Below are positions 1 to 7,847 of a DNA stretch of 64,000 nt, in pieces. The notes below the pieces were generated by a model that saw only the letters and a list, made by a program, of their open reading frames with translations, ran no database searches and was not told the DNA's origin. This DNA comes from Chromobacterium vaccinii (GTDB lineage Bacteria > Pseudomonadota > Gammaproteobacteria > Burkholderiales > Chromobacteriaceae), in contig NZ_JZJL01000010.1 in NCBI RefSeq assembly GCF_000971335.1, forward strand, positions 1-64,000. Direction: 5' to 3'. Each line of letters opens with the position of its first letter. The stretch's first letter is position 1. Both the position numbers and the translations under genes were made by a program.

Positions 1-1613
1 TAAACACTAACAAGACTTCGGACAGATTCAAAGACCTGACAGACAAGGGCTATGAGATTCCTTGGCAGCATGATGAAGTTATTGCCCTTTATGCGTCCTT
101 ACGAGACTGGCAGGTAAAATACAACCCATTAAGAGTTGCAACAAAATGGTCCGATCTACACATGTCAAGTGTGATTCGCAGCCACACCAAAGCACAGCTT
201 GCGGCCAGAGGGGAAAGCTGCTTTCTGTTCCGAGATGCCAGCCGAAGTCGGCCTGAATACCCAGTCGATATTAGCCGGATGCAGAACTACTGGTATCGTT
301 TGCTTGACGAACTGGAACGTCGGGTCGCCCTGCGGGGTGAAACCCTTCCAAACGGTCAGCCAATTCTGTTCATCGAAAAACGTGGGCCAACCGGATTGCC
401 GCTGGCTCCCGTCTTCGATCTGCATTCGCTACGCGTATCGATCCTTACCGCGCTATCGGTAGAGGGTGGATTGCCACTCTCGATTTTGAGCAAGTGCGTG
501 GCCGGTCACGCTTCGATATTGATGACTCTATACTACCTCAAACAGGGACCTGCCTATATCTCTCAGCAGATGGCTGAAGCCCAGGCCAGAATGATGGAAC
601 GTGAGCAGGAGAATTACCTCCGTTTCCTTCAGGATTGCAATGTTGCCGCAGCCGAGTCCGTAGTTGCTTTCAATGACCGGGTTGGTTTGCGAGCGCTCCA
701 AGAGCACTCGGCTGGAGGGTGGATTATCGGCGACCTTGGCATATGCCCAGTGGGAGGTGCGATGTGTCATACAGGAGGACCAAAGCTAACAGGCGAGAAT
801 GGCAGGAATGATTTTCAACCAACTCCGGGTGGCCCTCGTAACTGTGTGCGCTGCAGATATTTCCTTACGGGCCCGGCATTCTTGGCAGGGCTGGTTGCAC
901 ACTTCAATTCTATCGGGATGGATGTTCTCGACTGTAGTGAACGGCTACGGAAGATGCAGGCTGATATCAGCGAGATTGAAGACAATCTATTCTCCCGTGA
1001 GGCCAATGATTCATCTGAATATCGGCGTCTCGATGCTCTCTACCAACGCAGAGAGCAAGCGATGAATCGACTTGATGAGGTGGCCCACAATTGGCATGCC
1101 ACTTTCGCCATGGTAGAGCGTTCCAAGGCCTTGCTGGCTGTACAGCGGCCGACCGGGACAACTTCAGGTGGCATTCGCCTATTGGCTTCCGAAGATCTGG
1201 GCGAAATCACGAGCGCACTTGGTCAGTGCACGCCATTCGACCTCTACAATACGATCTGCCAGCACGCGACAGTTTATCCGGCCGCCAACATTCCGGTAGC
1301 AAGTCTACGCCGCGGGTGGCTTCTCGACGCAATGCTCGCACGCAATGATCGCCGCCCCGTTTTTGCGGCATTAACTGAAGGTGAAGCGATAGCCGTGGGG
1401 AATGAGTTGGTCAACTTCCTTTATGCACGACTTGGGGTGGTAGAGTCGAATCGTTTAGTTGATGGTACACGGATGCTCGCTGCGGCCGGTCTGGCTGATG
1501 ACGTGGATTCTCTGCTCACCGGTAGGCTTGGCACACCAATCAAGTTGGCAAGCTTAATTGTCCAACATGAAAATGGCGAAACGCCAAGATTCGTTTCGGC
1601 GGAGGCTGAGTGA
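1..1613 (+). CDS. GMT-island tyrosine recombinase (GmtY/GmtZ, VPA1269-like), 5' end outside window
   Basis: The reading frame is open from base 3, well upstream of the first ATG at 162, so the true start lies left of the window; 536 residues are visible. A tyrosine-recombinase tail is visible (positions counted from the ATG at 162): HSLR (about residues 88-91), an AGH motif (about 115-117) and a Tyr in TLYY (about 123-124), which fit the H-x-x-R, H and nucleophilic Y of the catalytic domain. Downstream, C-x6-C (ICPVGGAMC) and C-x-x-C (NCVRC) could form a zinc site. Combination with the following gmtX matches the gamma-mobile-trio (GMT) mobile islands, whose recombinases mobilise defence and toxin cargo. 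I cannot decide between GmtY and GmtZ; the VPA1269-like C-terminus favours GmtZ. Codon use is less GC-rich than in the neighbours, as expected for transferred DNA. Confidence 0.8.
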   Translation, partial: NTNKTSDRFKDLTDKGYEIPWQHDEVIALYASLRDWQVKYNPLRVATKWSDLHMSSVIRSHTKAQLAARGESCFLFRDASRSRPEYPVDISRMQNYWYRLLDELERRVALRGETLPNGQPILFIEKRGPTGLPLAPVFDLHSLRVSILTALSVEGGLPLSILSKCVAGHASILMTLYYLKQGPAYISQQMAEAQARMMEREQENYLRFLQDCNVAAAESVVAFNDRVGLRALQEHSAGGWIIGDLGICPVGGAMCHTGGPKLTGENGRNDFQPTPGGPRNCVRCRYFLTGPAFLAGLVAHFNSIGMDVLDCSERLRKMQADISEIEDNLFSREANDSSEYRRLDALYQRREQAMNRLDEVAHNWHATFAMVERSKALLAVQRPTGTTSGGIRLLASEDLGEITSALGQCTPFDLYNTICQHATVYPAANIPVASLRRGWLLDAMLARNDRRPVFAALTEGEAIAVGNELVNFLYARLGVVESNRLVDGTRMLAAAGLADDVDSLLTGRLGTPIKLASLIVQHENGETPRFVSAEAE

Positions 1614-2263
1614 TGAGCAATACCCCTAACGAGCTTATCGAACAGCTCTGCCAATTAGCCTCGCCTCGGAAGGCTCAGTCTCTCAGATTGATCTTGACGA
1701 TCTGCGTGGAGCAGACGCAGCGGGGGAGTTCGGATTTCTCGGTCGCCACCATTGGTCGCTTGTCCGCCGAGCGTGGCGGCCCCTCTGCCGCTGCGATCCG
1801 CAACAAGCCTGGTGAGGACTACCGCGCCCTGATTAAGACCTATGCCGCCTCGGTGAATGGTCAGGATCGCAAAAAGCGGGAACCGGCACCATCAGAGGCC
1901 GAGGCACTGCTGGAGGGCGTGAACGACCCCGTGCTCAAGGTACGGGTCAAGCTGCTGTTGGCCGAGATGGAATCACTACGGGCTCAGCTGCTCGCCGCCC
2001 GCCACCTGGCCAACAAGACAGCCGTATTGGAACTTGGCTTGGACAGCGGCGAGCACGTGCCGCACGCACATGCAGATGGTCTGTTCCTGTCCTTGCAAGA
2101 GGTCACGGCGCTGGAGGCGGCAATCAGCCCGGCAACCCTGGAACACTGGGGTTGGAGCATAGACCAAGCCGGCCGCGTACTCACTGAGACCGGCCAAGTT
2201 GTCTTCCGCGCTGGATTTGTCACGGCGATCCGTAAGACCGTTCAGCACGTCGCTGACTTCTAA
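1613..2263 (+). CDS. gmtX: GMT-island protein GmtX
   Basis: 216 residues. The sequence has an N-terminal helical part, the segment GGPSAAAIRNKPGEDYR that is typical of GmtX-like proteins, and a charged coiled-coil stretch (LLLAEMESLRAQLLAARHL) near the middle. GmtX is the third conserved component of gamma-mobile-trio islands; its biochemical role is not established to my knowledge. The stop of the recombinase and this ATG overlap as TGATG, and a GGAGG sits 7 nt upstream of the ATG, so I prefer this start over the GTG 3 nt earlier. Its position as the last gene before the chromosomal GNAT fragment fits a terminal location in the island. Confidence 0.8.
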   Translation: MSNTPNELIEQLCQLASPRKAQSLRLILTICVEQTQRGSSDFSVATIGRLSAERGGPSAAAIRNKPGEDYRALIKTYAASVNGQDRKKREPAPSEAEALLEGVNDPVLKVRVKLLLAEMESLRAQLLAARHLANKTAVLELGLDSGEHVPHAHADGLFLSLQEVTALEAAISPATLEHWGWSIDQAGRVLTETGQVVFRAGFVTAIRKTVQHVADF

Positions 2264-2269
2264 TGTGAT

Positions 2270-2295
2270 AGGAACATGGTTAAATCCATGTTCCT
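2270..2295. repeat. Perfect 10-bp inverted repeat at the island end
   Basis: Arms AGGAACATGG and CCATGTTCCT flank a 6-nt TTAAAT loop, 7 nt after the gmtX stop. No T-run follows, so it is not a typical intrinsic terminator, although it could still protect or terminate the gmtX transcript. Being within 50 nt of the junction with the chromosome, it is also a candidate recombinase-binding site. Confidence 0.5.
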
Positions 2296-2316
2296 TCATG
2301 TTTATTACAGCTTCTA

Positions 2317-2490
2317 CTAGCAAAAACTGGCAAATTCGCCCGCGCGCACGCTTTGCGCCCAGTTCTCACGAGTGATGCCCAGCTCGTTCAGCCTGGTTTC
2401 AGAAATGGCGTTTTCCCGGGTCTGGCCGCGGATGACGACGCAAGCCGGCACGTCTTCCGGACGCGCGGCGCGATAGAGGATGGCTCTCAT
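2317..2490 (-). pseudogene. GNAT acetyltransferase, N-terminal fragment truncated by the island
   Basis: 57 residues starting MRAILYRAARPEDVPA, which is the beta1-alpha1 start of a GNAT N-acetyltransferase, followed by helix alpha2 (ETRLNELGITRENW) and a segment GEFASF, where GNAT homologues normally continue into beta2. Instead the frame ends in Cys-stop. An AAGAGA ribosome site precedes the ATG. The missing acetyl-CoA-binding half should lie beyond the other end of the island if the insertion is simple. The chosen start excludes about 26 upstream codons that lack GNAT character. Function is probably lost. Confidence 0.7.
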
Positions 2491-2605
2491 GTATTTTCTC
2501 TTTAAAGAACGATGGATGTTCGGATCGGACCCGGCCGCTCTCAAAAAGGTTCGCAATAAAGCCTGCAAATCGCGCCGGATATCGATCCTGTCAGCCCAAA
2601 CAACA

Positions 2606-2638
2606 AGCCGCGTGAACTGTTTCCAGTTCCCGCGGGCT
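2606..2638 (-). terminator. Candidate intrinsic terminator after the cinA-like gene
   Basis: A long hairpin (arms about 13 bp with one mismatch and one bulge, TTTC loop) lies 59 nt downstream of the cinA-like stop on the minus strand and is followed there by TTGTTG. It separates the minus-strand housekeeping block from the GNAT remnant. Confidence 0.45.
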
Positions 2639-2696
2639 GTTTTCGGCCAGGGCGGCCATTATATCGGCGTTAAAATTAGAAATGAATTTTTGGGCG

Positions 2697-3464
2697 TTAG
2701 TTCTCCGCTTGCGGATTTTTGGCCCTCACTTCATAGCCCAGCGCCTGCAACGCCTTCACCCATTCGTCGATGGCGATCTCCACCAACGCTGGCTGGCCGG
2801 CGAAGCCGAATTCGATGTGCATTTCAGGAATCTCCTCGCTGCCGAAATTGGGCAGGCAGGACAGCCTCAGGGCCGGATAGCGGACGGTGAAGTCCTGCAT
2901 CAGACCGATCAGGTCTCCCTCCCGGGCTTTGATCGCAATGCAGGATCGCTCGACATCCGGCTGATCGTTGAACAGATGGCGGCAATGGGTGTCCAGCACC
3001 CACTCCGCCATCGGCCAGGCCATGCTGGGGAAACCGGGCAGGAAATGGACGCTGCCGCAGGAGAAGCCGGCGATCTGGTTGACCGGATTGGGAATGATGG
3101 CGGCGCCTTGCGGAAAATGGCCCATCAGGATGCGGTGCGGGTAGGCGTCGGCGCCGAAACGCCCCTCGATCAGCGCCTTGGCCTCCGGATGCAGCTCCAG
3201 CGGCGCGCCCAGCGCGCGGGCGGCGCAGGCCCGGGTATGGTCGTCCGGCGTGGCGCCGATGCCTCCGAAGCTGAACACCAGGTCGCCGCCGGCGAAGGCG
3301 CGGCGCAAGGCCGCTTCGATGCGGGCGGGATCGTCGCCCAGATATTCCGCCCAAGCCAGCTTCATGCCGCGCGCGGCCAGGATGCGGATCAAGGTCTGCA
3401 GATGCTTGTCCTGGCGTTTGCCGGACAGCAGTTCGTCGCCGATGATCAATGCGCCGGCTTGCAT
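2697..3464 (-). CDS. CinA/MoaB-type molybdopterin-binding domain protein
   Basis: 255 residues. It begins MQAGALIIGDELLSGK, the usual N-terminus of the CinA/MoaB (MoCF) fold, and carries FSFGGIGATPDDHT, the conserved GGxGxTxDD(x)T ligand loop of that fold. The C-terminal half lacks the CinA deamidase domain, so this is the short CinA-N form with an extra C-terminal region, annotated in many proteobacteria as a competence/damage-inducible-like or molybdopterin-binding protein. The start with AGGAG 8 nt upstream was chosen over an upstream ATG at 3542 that would overlap the previous gene. Substrate is unknown. Confidence 0.8.
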   Translation of the reverse strand: MQAGALIIGDELLSGKRQDKHLQTLIRILAARGMKLAWAEYLGDDPARIEAALRRAFAGGDLVFSFGGIGATPDDHTRACAARALGAPLELHPEAKALIEGRFGADAYPHRILMGHFPQGAAIIPNPVNQIAGFSCGSVHFLPGFPSMAWPMAEWVLDTHCRHLFNDQPDVERSCIAIKAREGDLIGLMQDFTVRYPALRLSCLPNFGSEEIPEMHIEFGFAGQPALVEIAIDEWVKALQALGYEVRAKNPQAEN

Positions 3465-3468
3465 GGCT

Positions 3469-3945
3469 CTACTCCTTCCCGCCCTGCTCCAGCATGCGCC
3501 GGCAGACAGCGTAGCAATCGTCGATATGGCTGTTGCCGACATAGCGCATCGCGGCGAATCCTATCGCCGCGTTGGCCGCCCAGCCCAGCACCGGCACCAG
3601 TTTCAGCGCCTGCTTTCCAGCCCAGCGGCCGGCGGCCCGCCTGGCCACCGAAGCCAGCAGCGTGCGGGTGACTTCCAGCCCCAACAGCGCGCCGCCGGCG
3701 CGGCGGATCAGCTGATACAGCATCTGCTTGCGCGCCGCGTCGTAACCGGCGATCTGCTCCGGCGCCACGCCGAAGCGCTGATTGATCGCCGGGATCAGCT
3801 GCAGCAGGATGGCCACATCGGCGGCGACATCGATGCCGGGAGCCGGCAAGGCCGACGCGCCGGCGGACAGCGCCGCCCTGCCGTTGACCATCGCCCGGCA
3901 CTGGTCGCGGATGGCGTCGAGTTCCCGCAAGCTGGCGGGCAGCAT
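3469..3945 (-). CDS. Hypothetical small membrane-associated protein (DUF697-like)
   Basis: 158 residues. The central part has a GIDVAADVAILLQLIPAIN segment, then glycine/alanine-rich helices, then a hydrophobic stretch (LVPVLGWAANAAIGFAAMRYVG) near the C-terminus. The pattern resembles the DUF697/GTPase-associated membrane helices found in YcjF- or IRG-like proteins, but without the GTPase domain; I regard the family link as tentative. It starts 1 nt after the nagZ stop, with GAGG upstream, and ends 4 nt before the cinA-like gene, so the three are probably cotranscribed. The charged soluble tail ending QGGKE is likely cytoplasmic. Confidence 0.6.
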   Translation of the reverse strand: MLPASLRELDAIRDQCRAMVNGRAALSAGASALPAPGIDVAADVAILLQLIPAINQRFGVAPEQIAGYDAARKQMLYQLIRRAGGALLGLEVTRTLLASVARRAAGRWAGKQALKLVPVLGWAANAAIGFAAMRYVGNSHIDDCYAVCRRMLEQGGKE

Positions 3946-3946
3946 C

Positions 3947-5035
3947 TCAGTGCGCCTCGCCTACCTGCGGGCCGGCCAGCGCGTCCTTGGACATCGCCAA
4001 TTGCTTCACCACGGCCTGGGCGGCGGCGAAGTCAGGCGTGGCGATCAGCCGCTGCCAATCCTCGGCGCGGCTCTTGCCCGCCATGCGCTCCAGGCGTTCG
4101 GCCAGCTTGGGCTGCGGCGGCGGAAGCAGCGCCGCCAGCATCGTGTCGGCCTCTTCCGGCTGATTGCAGACCAGCACCATGTCGCAGCCGGCCGCCAGCG
4201 CCGCGTCGGCGCGCTGCACATAAGTCCCGGCGCCGGCCGCGCCGGCCATGTCCAGCGCGTCGGAGAAGATCACGCCGTCGAAGCCGATCTTGCCGCGCAG
4301 GATGTCGGTCAGCCAAACCTTGGAGAAACCGGCCGGCTGGCTGTCCACTGAAGGATACAGCACGTGCGCCGGCATCACCGCGCCCATGCCAGCCTCGGCC
4401 AGGCGGGCGAACGGCACCAGGTCGTCGCGTTCGATCTCGGCCAGGCTGCGGTCGTCCTGCGGCATCAAGTGGTGGCTGTCGCCCTCCACATAGCCATGGC
4501 CGGGGTAATGCTTGCCGCAGCTCATCATGCCGCCGCGGCCCAGGCCCTGCTGCAAGGCTTCGGCCAGCTCGGCCACCGCCTCCGGATCCCGGTGGAAGGA
4601 GCGGTTGCCGATCACGGCGCAACGCTCCCAGTCCAGATCCAGCACCGGGGTGAAGGATAGATCGATGCCGCAGGCCGACAATTCGGCGGCCAGCACATAC
4701 CCCACCGTTTCAGCCAGCTTGCGCGCCTCGTCCTGATCCTGATCCCAGGCCTCGCCCAGCACGCTCATCGGCGGCAGGCGGGTGAAGCCGTCCAGGAAGC
4801 GCTGCACGCGCCCGCCCTCGTGATCGACGGCGATCAACAGATGCGGCGAGCGCAAGGCTCGGATCTCGGCGGTCAACGCGCGCAGCTGCTGGATGTTCTG
4901 GAAATTGCGGCGGAACAGAATGATGCCGCCCACCAGCGGATGGGACAGCCGGGCGCGTTCCTGCTCGGTCAGCGCGCAGCCGGCGATGTCCACCATCACC
5001 GGGCCGCGCGGAAGATTCAAAGTCGTTTGGGTCAT
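3947..5035 (-). CDS. nagZ: Beta-N-acetylhexosaminidase NagZ
   Basis: 362 residues, typical GH3 NagZ length. NagZ is a cytoplasmic enzyme removing GlcNAc from GlcNAc-anhydroMurNAc peptides during peptidoglycan recycling; its product can influence AmpC induction. The KHYPGHG motif with the following DSHH (general acid/base His loop) and the nucleophile loop FDGVIFSDALDM are both present. The start MTQTTLN was chosen because GAGG lies about 10 nt upstream; an in-frame ATG six codons earlier is possible. It follows acpS by about 110 nt on the same strand, a common neighbour order in beta- and gammaproteobacteria. Confidence 0.95.
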   Translation of the reverse strand: MTQTTLNLPRGPVMVDIAGCALTEQERARLSHPLVGGIILFRRNFQNIQQLRALTAEIRALRSPHLLIAVDHEGGRVQRFLDGFTRLPPMSVLGEAWDQDQDEARKLAETVGYVLAAELSACGIDLSFTPVLDLDWERCAVIGNRSFHRDPEAVAELAEALQQGLGRGGMMSCGKHYPGHGYVEGDSHHLMPQDDRSLAEIERDDLVPFARLAEAGMGAVMPAHVLYPSVDSQPAGFSKVWLTDILRGKIGFDGVIFSDALDMAGAAGAGTYVQRADAALAAGCDMVLVCNQPEEADTMLAALLPPPQPKLAERLERMAGKSRAEDWQRLIATPDFAAAQAVVKQLAMSKDALAGPQVGEAH

Positions 5036-5146
5036 GGTTTCATCCTCGACCATTGCGGGGCGCGCATAGCCGCCCCGGGTATTGCAAAGACAAGCGCGGA
5101 GCGCCGACCGTTCCCGCGCCTGTCGCGCGAGAGGCGATCTCCCGCC

Positions 5147-5524
5147 TTACGATTCAAGCACGACGAAGGCCAGAGCGTGGCCGCGCTCGTCGCTGATGGA
5201 CAAATGCATGCGCGCAACGCCGCGCGCGGCGACGAAGGCGGCCAATTCGTCGGACAGCGCCAACAAGGGCTTGCCGAGCGAGTCGTGGGCCACGCCTATC
5301 GCGGTCAGCAAGGCCGGCGCCACCACGCCGGTGCCTAGCGCCTTGGCGAAGGCCTCCTTGGCGGCGAAGCGCTTGGCCAGAAAGCGCGCCGGCTCGGCAT
5401 GGGCGGCAAACTCGGCCTGCTCGGCCGCGGTCAGCAGCCGCCGTCCCGCCTTGTCGCCCCAACGCCGGCACCAGGCCTCCATCCGGGCGATTTCCACCAG
5501 ATCGGTGCCGATGCCGTAAATCAT
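5147..5524 (-). CDS. acpS: Holo-[acyl-carrier-protein] synthase AcpS
   Basis: 125 residues. AcpS transfers 4'-phosphopantetheine from CoA to the serine of ACP, activating fatty-acid synthesis. The N-terminal [12 protein letters not shown] (metal-binding Asp) and the central [18 protein letters not shown] (catalytic Glu/Lys region) are the family signatures. Its ATG overlaps the stop of the upstream hydrolase gene by 4 nt (ATGA). The pdxJ-acpS-nagZ neighbourhood is conserved in many proteobacteria; here one small membrane gene is inserted between pdxJ and acpS. Confidence 0.95.
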   Translation of the reverse strand: MIYGIGTDLVEIARMEAWCRRWGDKAGRRLLTAAEQAEFAAHAEPARFLAKRFAAKEAFAKALGTGVVAPALLTAIGVAHDSLGKPLLALSDELAAFVAARGVARMHLSISDERGHALAFVVLES

Positions 5525-6084
5525 GCGCGCGCCTCGCCGGCATGGCGCAACGATAGCCATCGCCCCGCCCACAGCGCCATGCAGGGCAGCCAGACATAGA
5601 CGAATTCGGTCTGGACCACTCGCTCGCCCTTGGGGCCGAACCAGCGTTTCAGGCCGATCGGAGCGCCTTCTATCGGCTTCCAGCCGCTGAGGTAGCGATG
5701 ATCGGACCAGGGCATGAACAGCGCCGGGCCGAAGCTGGCGTCGCAGATCATGTCCAGCGCGGCGTGCGAAGCCACCGACAGAAACAGCAACAACGCCGCC
5801 GACGCGGCGCTCAGGCCCACCCGCAGCCAAAACGGGCGGCACAGCCAGGCCAGCAGGCCGGCGCAAACCGCCGCTGCCGCCAGCGAATGCGAAAAGCCGC
5901 GGTGCCCCCATGGGCTGGCGTAAGGGATGCCCAGCTTGAAGGTGACCACGTCCAGATCCGGCAGCATCGCGGCCGCGCCGCACAGCGCCAGCCACGGCAA
6001 CATGCCGGGCGTGGAGACTGGCTTGCGGCTGGCCAGGGCAACCAAGGTGGCGCCGGCCAGCGCGTGGGTGACGACGGTGGGCAT
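5521..6084 (-). CDS. YdjM/LexA-regulated-type inner-membrane metal-dependent hydrolase
   Basis: 187 residues, with about four hydrophobic segments. The conserved HALAG near the N-terminus, LPDLDVVTF and [10 protein letters not shown] motifs, and a later [10 protein letters not shown] are the His/Asp ligands of the YdjM-type (DUF457) family of membrane-bound predicted metal-dependent hydrolases. Substrate is unknown. The start overlaps the pdxJ stop by 1 nt and its own stop overlaps acpS by 4 nt, so translation is coupled in the operon pdxJ-this-acpS. Its place between two cofactor/lipid genes gives no clear functional hint. Confidence 0.8.
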   Translation of the reverse strand: MPTVVTHALAGATLVALASRKPVSTPGMLPWLALCGAAAMLPDLDVVTFKLGIPYASPWGHRGFSHSLAAAAVCAGLLAWLCRPFWLRVGLSAASAALLLFLSVASHAALDMICDASFGPALFMPWSDHRYLSGWKPIEGAPIGLKRWFGPKGERVVQTEFVYVWLPCMALWAGRWLSLRHAGEARA

Positions 6085-6818
6085 CAGCGGACGCGCGCGC
6101 TTTCCATCAGCGCCTTCATCTCGCGCACCGCCTGCGGGAAGCCGACGAACAGCGCATGGGCGACGATGGCGTGGCCGATGTTCAGCTCGGCGATCTGCGG
6201 GATGGTCGCGATGGGCTTCACATTATGGTAGTTGAGGCCGTGGCCGGCGTTGACCACCATGCCGAGGCTGGCGCCGAATTCGGCGGCGGCGCGGATGCGG
6301 ACCAGCTCGGCCTCGCGCTCCCTGGCGTGCGGCGCGTCGGCGTAGGCGCCGGTGTGCAGTTCGATCACGCGCGCGCCGGCGTCGTAGGCCTTCTGGATCT
6401 GCTCGCGGTCGGGATCGATGAAGATGGACACGCGGATGCCGGCCTCGGCCAGCTTGCCGGTGTAATGCCTGACGTCGGCGTAGTGGCCGCGCACGTCCAG
6501 GCCGCCCTCGGTGGTGACTTCCTCGCGCTTTTCCGGCACCAGGCACACGTCTTCCGGCGCCACCTCCAGCGCGTGCGCCAGCATTTCCGGCGTCATCGCC
6601 ATTTCCAGGTTCATCCGGGTCTTCAGCACCGGACGCATGGCTTTCACGTCCGCGTCCTGGATGTGGCGGCGGTCTTCGCGCAGATGCAGCGTGATCAGGT
6701 CCGCGCCGCTGGATTCGGCCACCAGCGCAGCCTCCACCGGGCTCGGGTAGCGAGTGCCGCGCGCCTGGCGCAGCGTGGCGACGTGATCGATGTTTACGCC
6801 CAACAAAATCATTTTCAT
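6084..6818 (-). CDS. pdxJ: Pyridoxine 5'-phosphate synthase PdxJ
   Basis: 244 residues. PdxJ condenses 3-amino-1-hydroxyacetone phosphate with 1-deoxy-D-xylulose 5-phosphate to form pyridoxine 5'-phosphate, the last ring-forming step of the DXP-dependent vitamin B6 route. Signatures: [13 protein letters not shown] at the N-terminus, LREDRRHI, and AGHGLNYHN near the C-terminus. An alternative start two codons later (MILLG) is equally likely. It sits between recO (20 nt gap) and the membrane hydrolase. Confidence 0.95.
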   Translation of the reverse strand: MKMILLGVNIDHVATLRQARGTRYPSPVEAALVAESSGADLITLHLREDRRHIQDADVKAMRPVLKTRMNLEMAMTPEMLAHALEVAPEDVCLVPEKREEVTTEGGLDVRGHYADVRHYTGKLAEAGIRVSIFIDPDREQIQKAYDAGARVIELHTGAYADAPHAREREAELVRIRAAAEFGASLGMVVNAGHGLNYHNVKPIATIPQIAELNIGHAIVAHALFVGFPQAVREMKALMESARVR

Positions 6819-6837
6819 CCCCCTTGTCTTCCCGCCA

Positions 6838-7575
6838 TCAGTCCGAAAGGGACTGGATGGCCTGCAATAGTTGGCGCGACGCCAGCGGCTCGTCGCCCAG
6901 CAGCGCGGACAGCCATACCCGGCTGAGCTGGCGCGCGTGGCCGCGGGTATCCGGCTGGGCGTAGTCGTCGGCGTCTATCGCCAGCAAGGCCTCGCCCGGC
7001 AACCTGACGGCGCGGCCGACCGGCGCCAGTTCCGGATGCTCATCCGGCTCCGGCATCGCCGCGTCGCGGCACAGATAATGGCGATCAGCGGCAATCGCCT
7101 CGCCGCGGCTGTCGCGGCCGAGCGCCGGCGCATAGCCCAGCACCTGGGCCAGCCGCAGCTCGTAGCGGCGCAAGGCCGTCGACAGCGACGCGGCGCCGGC
7201 CAGCTCCCGCACCGCCCGGTCATAAACGGCAAAAGCCCGCGGCTCGGGATCGTCCCGCGCCGTGAGCTTCATCATCAATTCGTTCAAATAAAAGCCGCAG
7301 ACCAGCGGCAGCCCGGTCAGCTGCCGCACCCCGCCGTCCCAGTCCGCCGCGTGCAGCGTGCGCAACTCGCTCTTGCCGAACCACGACAAGGTCAGCGGCT
7401 GGAACGGCAGCAGCACCCCGCGCAGATCGGACCGGGGCCGGCGCGCGCTGCGCGCCACCAGGCTGAAACGGCCATGGTCGCGGGTCAACACTTCCAGCAG
7501 CAGGCTGGTCTCGCGATACGGCTGGGTATGCAGGATATAACCCGGCTGCTTGTCCACCCTGCCCGGCTGGCTCAT
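6838..7575 (-). CDS. recO: DNA repair protein RecO
   Basis: 245 residues. RecO works with RecR to load RecA on SSB-coated single-stranded DNA in the RecFOR recombinational repair pathway. The N-terminal OB-fold region ([28 protein letters not shown]) is characteristic; the helical C-terminal part follows. No cysteine zinc site is apparent, as in most proteobacterial RecO proteins. The ATG overlaps the stop of the upstream 91-residue gene as ATGA. The era-recO-pdxJ order is conserved in proteobacteria. Confidence 0.93.
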   Translation of the reverse strand: MSQPGRVDKQPGYILHTQPYRETSLLLEVLTRDHGRFSLVARSARRPRSDLRGVLLPFQPLTLSWFGKSELRTLHAADWDGGVRQLTGLPLVCGFYLNELMMKLTARDDPEPRAFAVYDRAVRELAGAASLSTALRRYELRLAQVLGYAPALGRDSRGEAIAADRHYLCRDAAMPEPDEHPELAPVGRAVRLPGEALLAIDADDYAQPDTRGHARQLSRVWLSALLGDEPLASRQLLQAIQSLSD

Positions 7576-7847
7576 GCCGTCACGCCCCGCCGGCTCACCT
7601 GGATGGAAACGGTCTCGGCGCCGCGCCCCAGCCGCTGGCGGGCCAGCAGCTCCACCCGGGCGCGCCAGGCGGCGATGGCCTCCACGCTGTCCCAATACGT
7701 GACCCGGTCCTCCGTGGTCACGCCCAGACAGCCCGGCTGGCTTTCCGCCAGCCTCAGCGCGCAGCGCGACAGCTCTGCCGCCGCGCCGTCGCCGGAAAGG
7801 TTCGCCGCCCAGCAAGCCTGCGCCGGGGGCCTGTCCAATACCGTCAT
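7572..7847 (-). CDS. Small ABM-like (antibiotic biosynthesis monooxygenase-like) hypothetical protein
   Basis: 91 residues. Within it, GCLGVTTEDRVTYWDSVEAIAAWRARVE resembles the ferredoxin-like ABM/heme-oxygenase fold, where a Trp/Tyr-rich segment precedes a helix; this is a weak, visual match. It overlaps era by 1 nt (TGATG) and recO by 4 nt (ATGA), which strongly argues that it is a translated gene and not a chance frame. The function is unknown. Insertion of an extra gene between era and recO is unusual. Confidence 0.65.
   Translation of the reverse strand: MTVLDRPPAQACWAANLSGDGAAAELSRCALRLAESQPGCLGVTTEDRVTYWDSVEAIAAWRARVELLARQRLGRGAETVSIQVSRRGVTA

Noticed and set aside
2263-2340. tRNA 3' end as an attachment site for the island
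   Set aside because: The junction lies in a protein-coding GNAT sequence; no cloverleaf or conserved T-arm sequence is visible.
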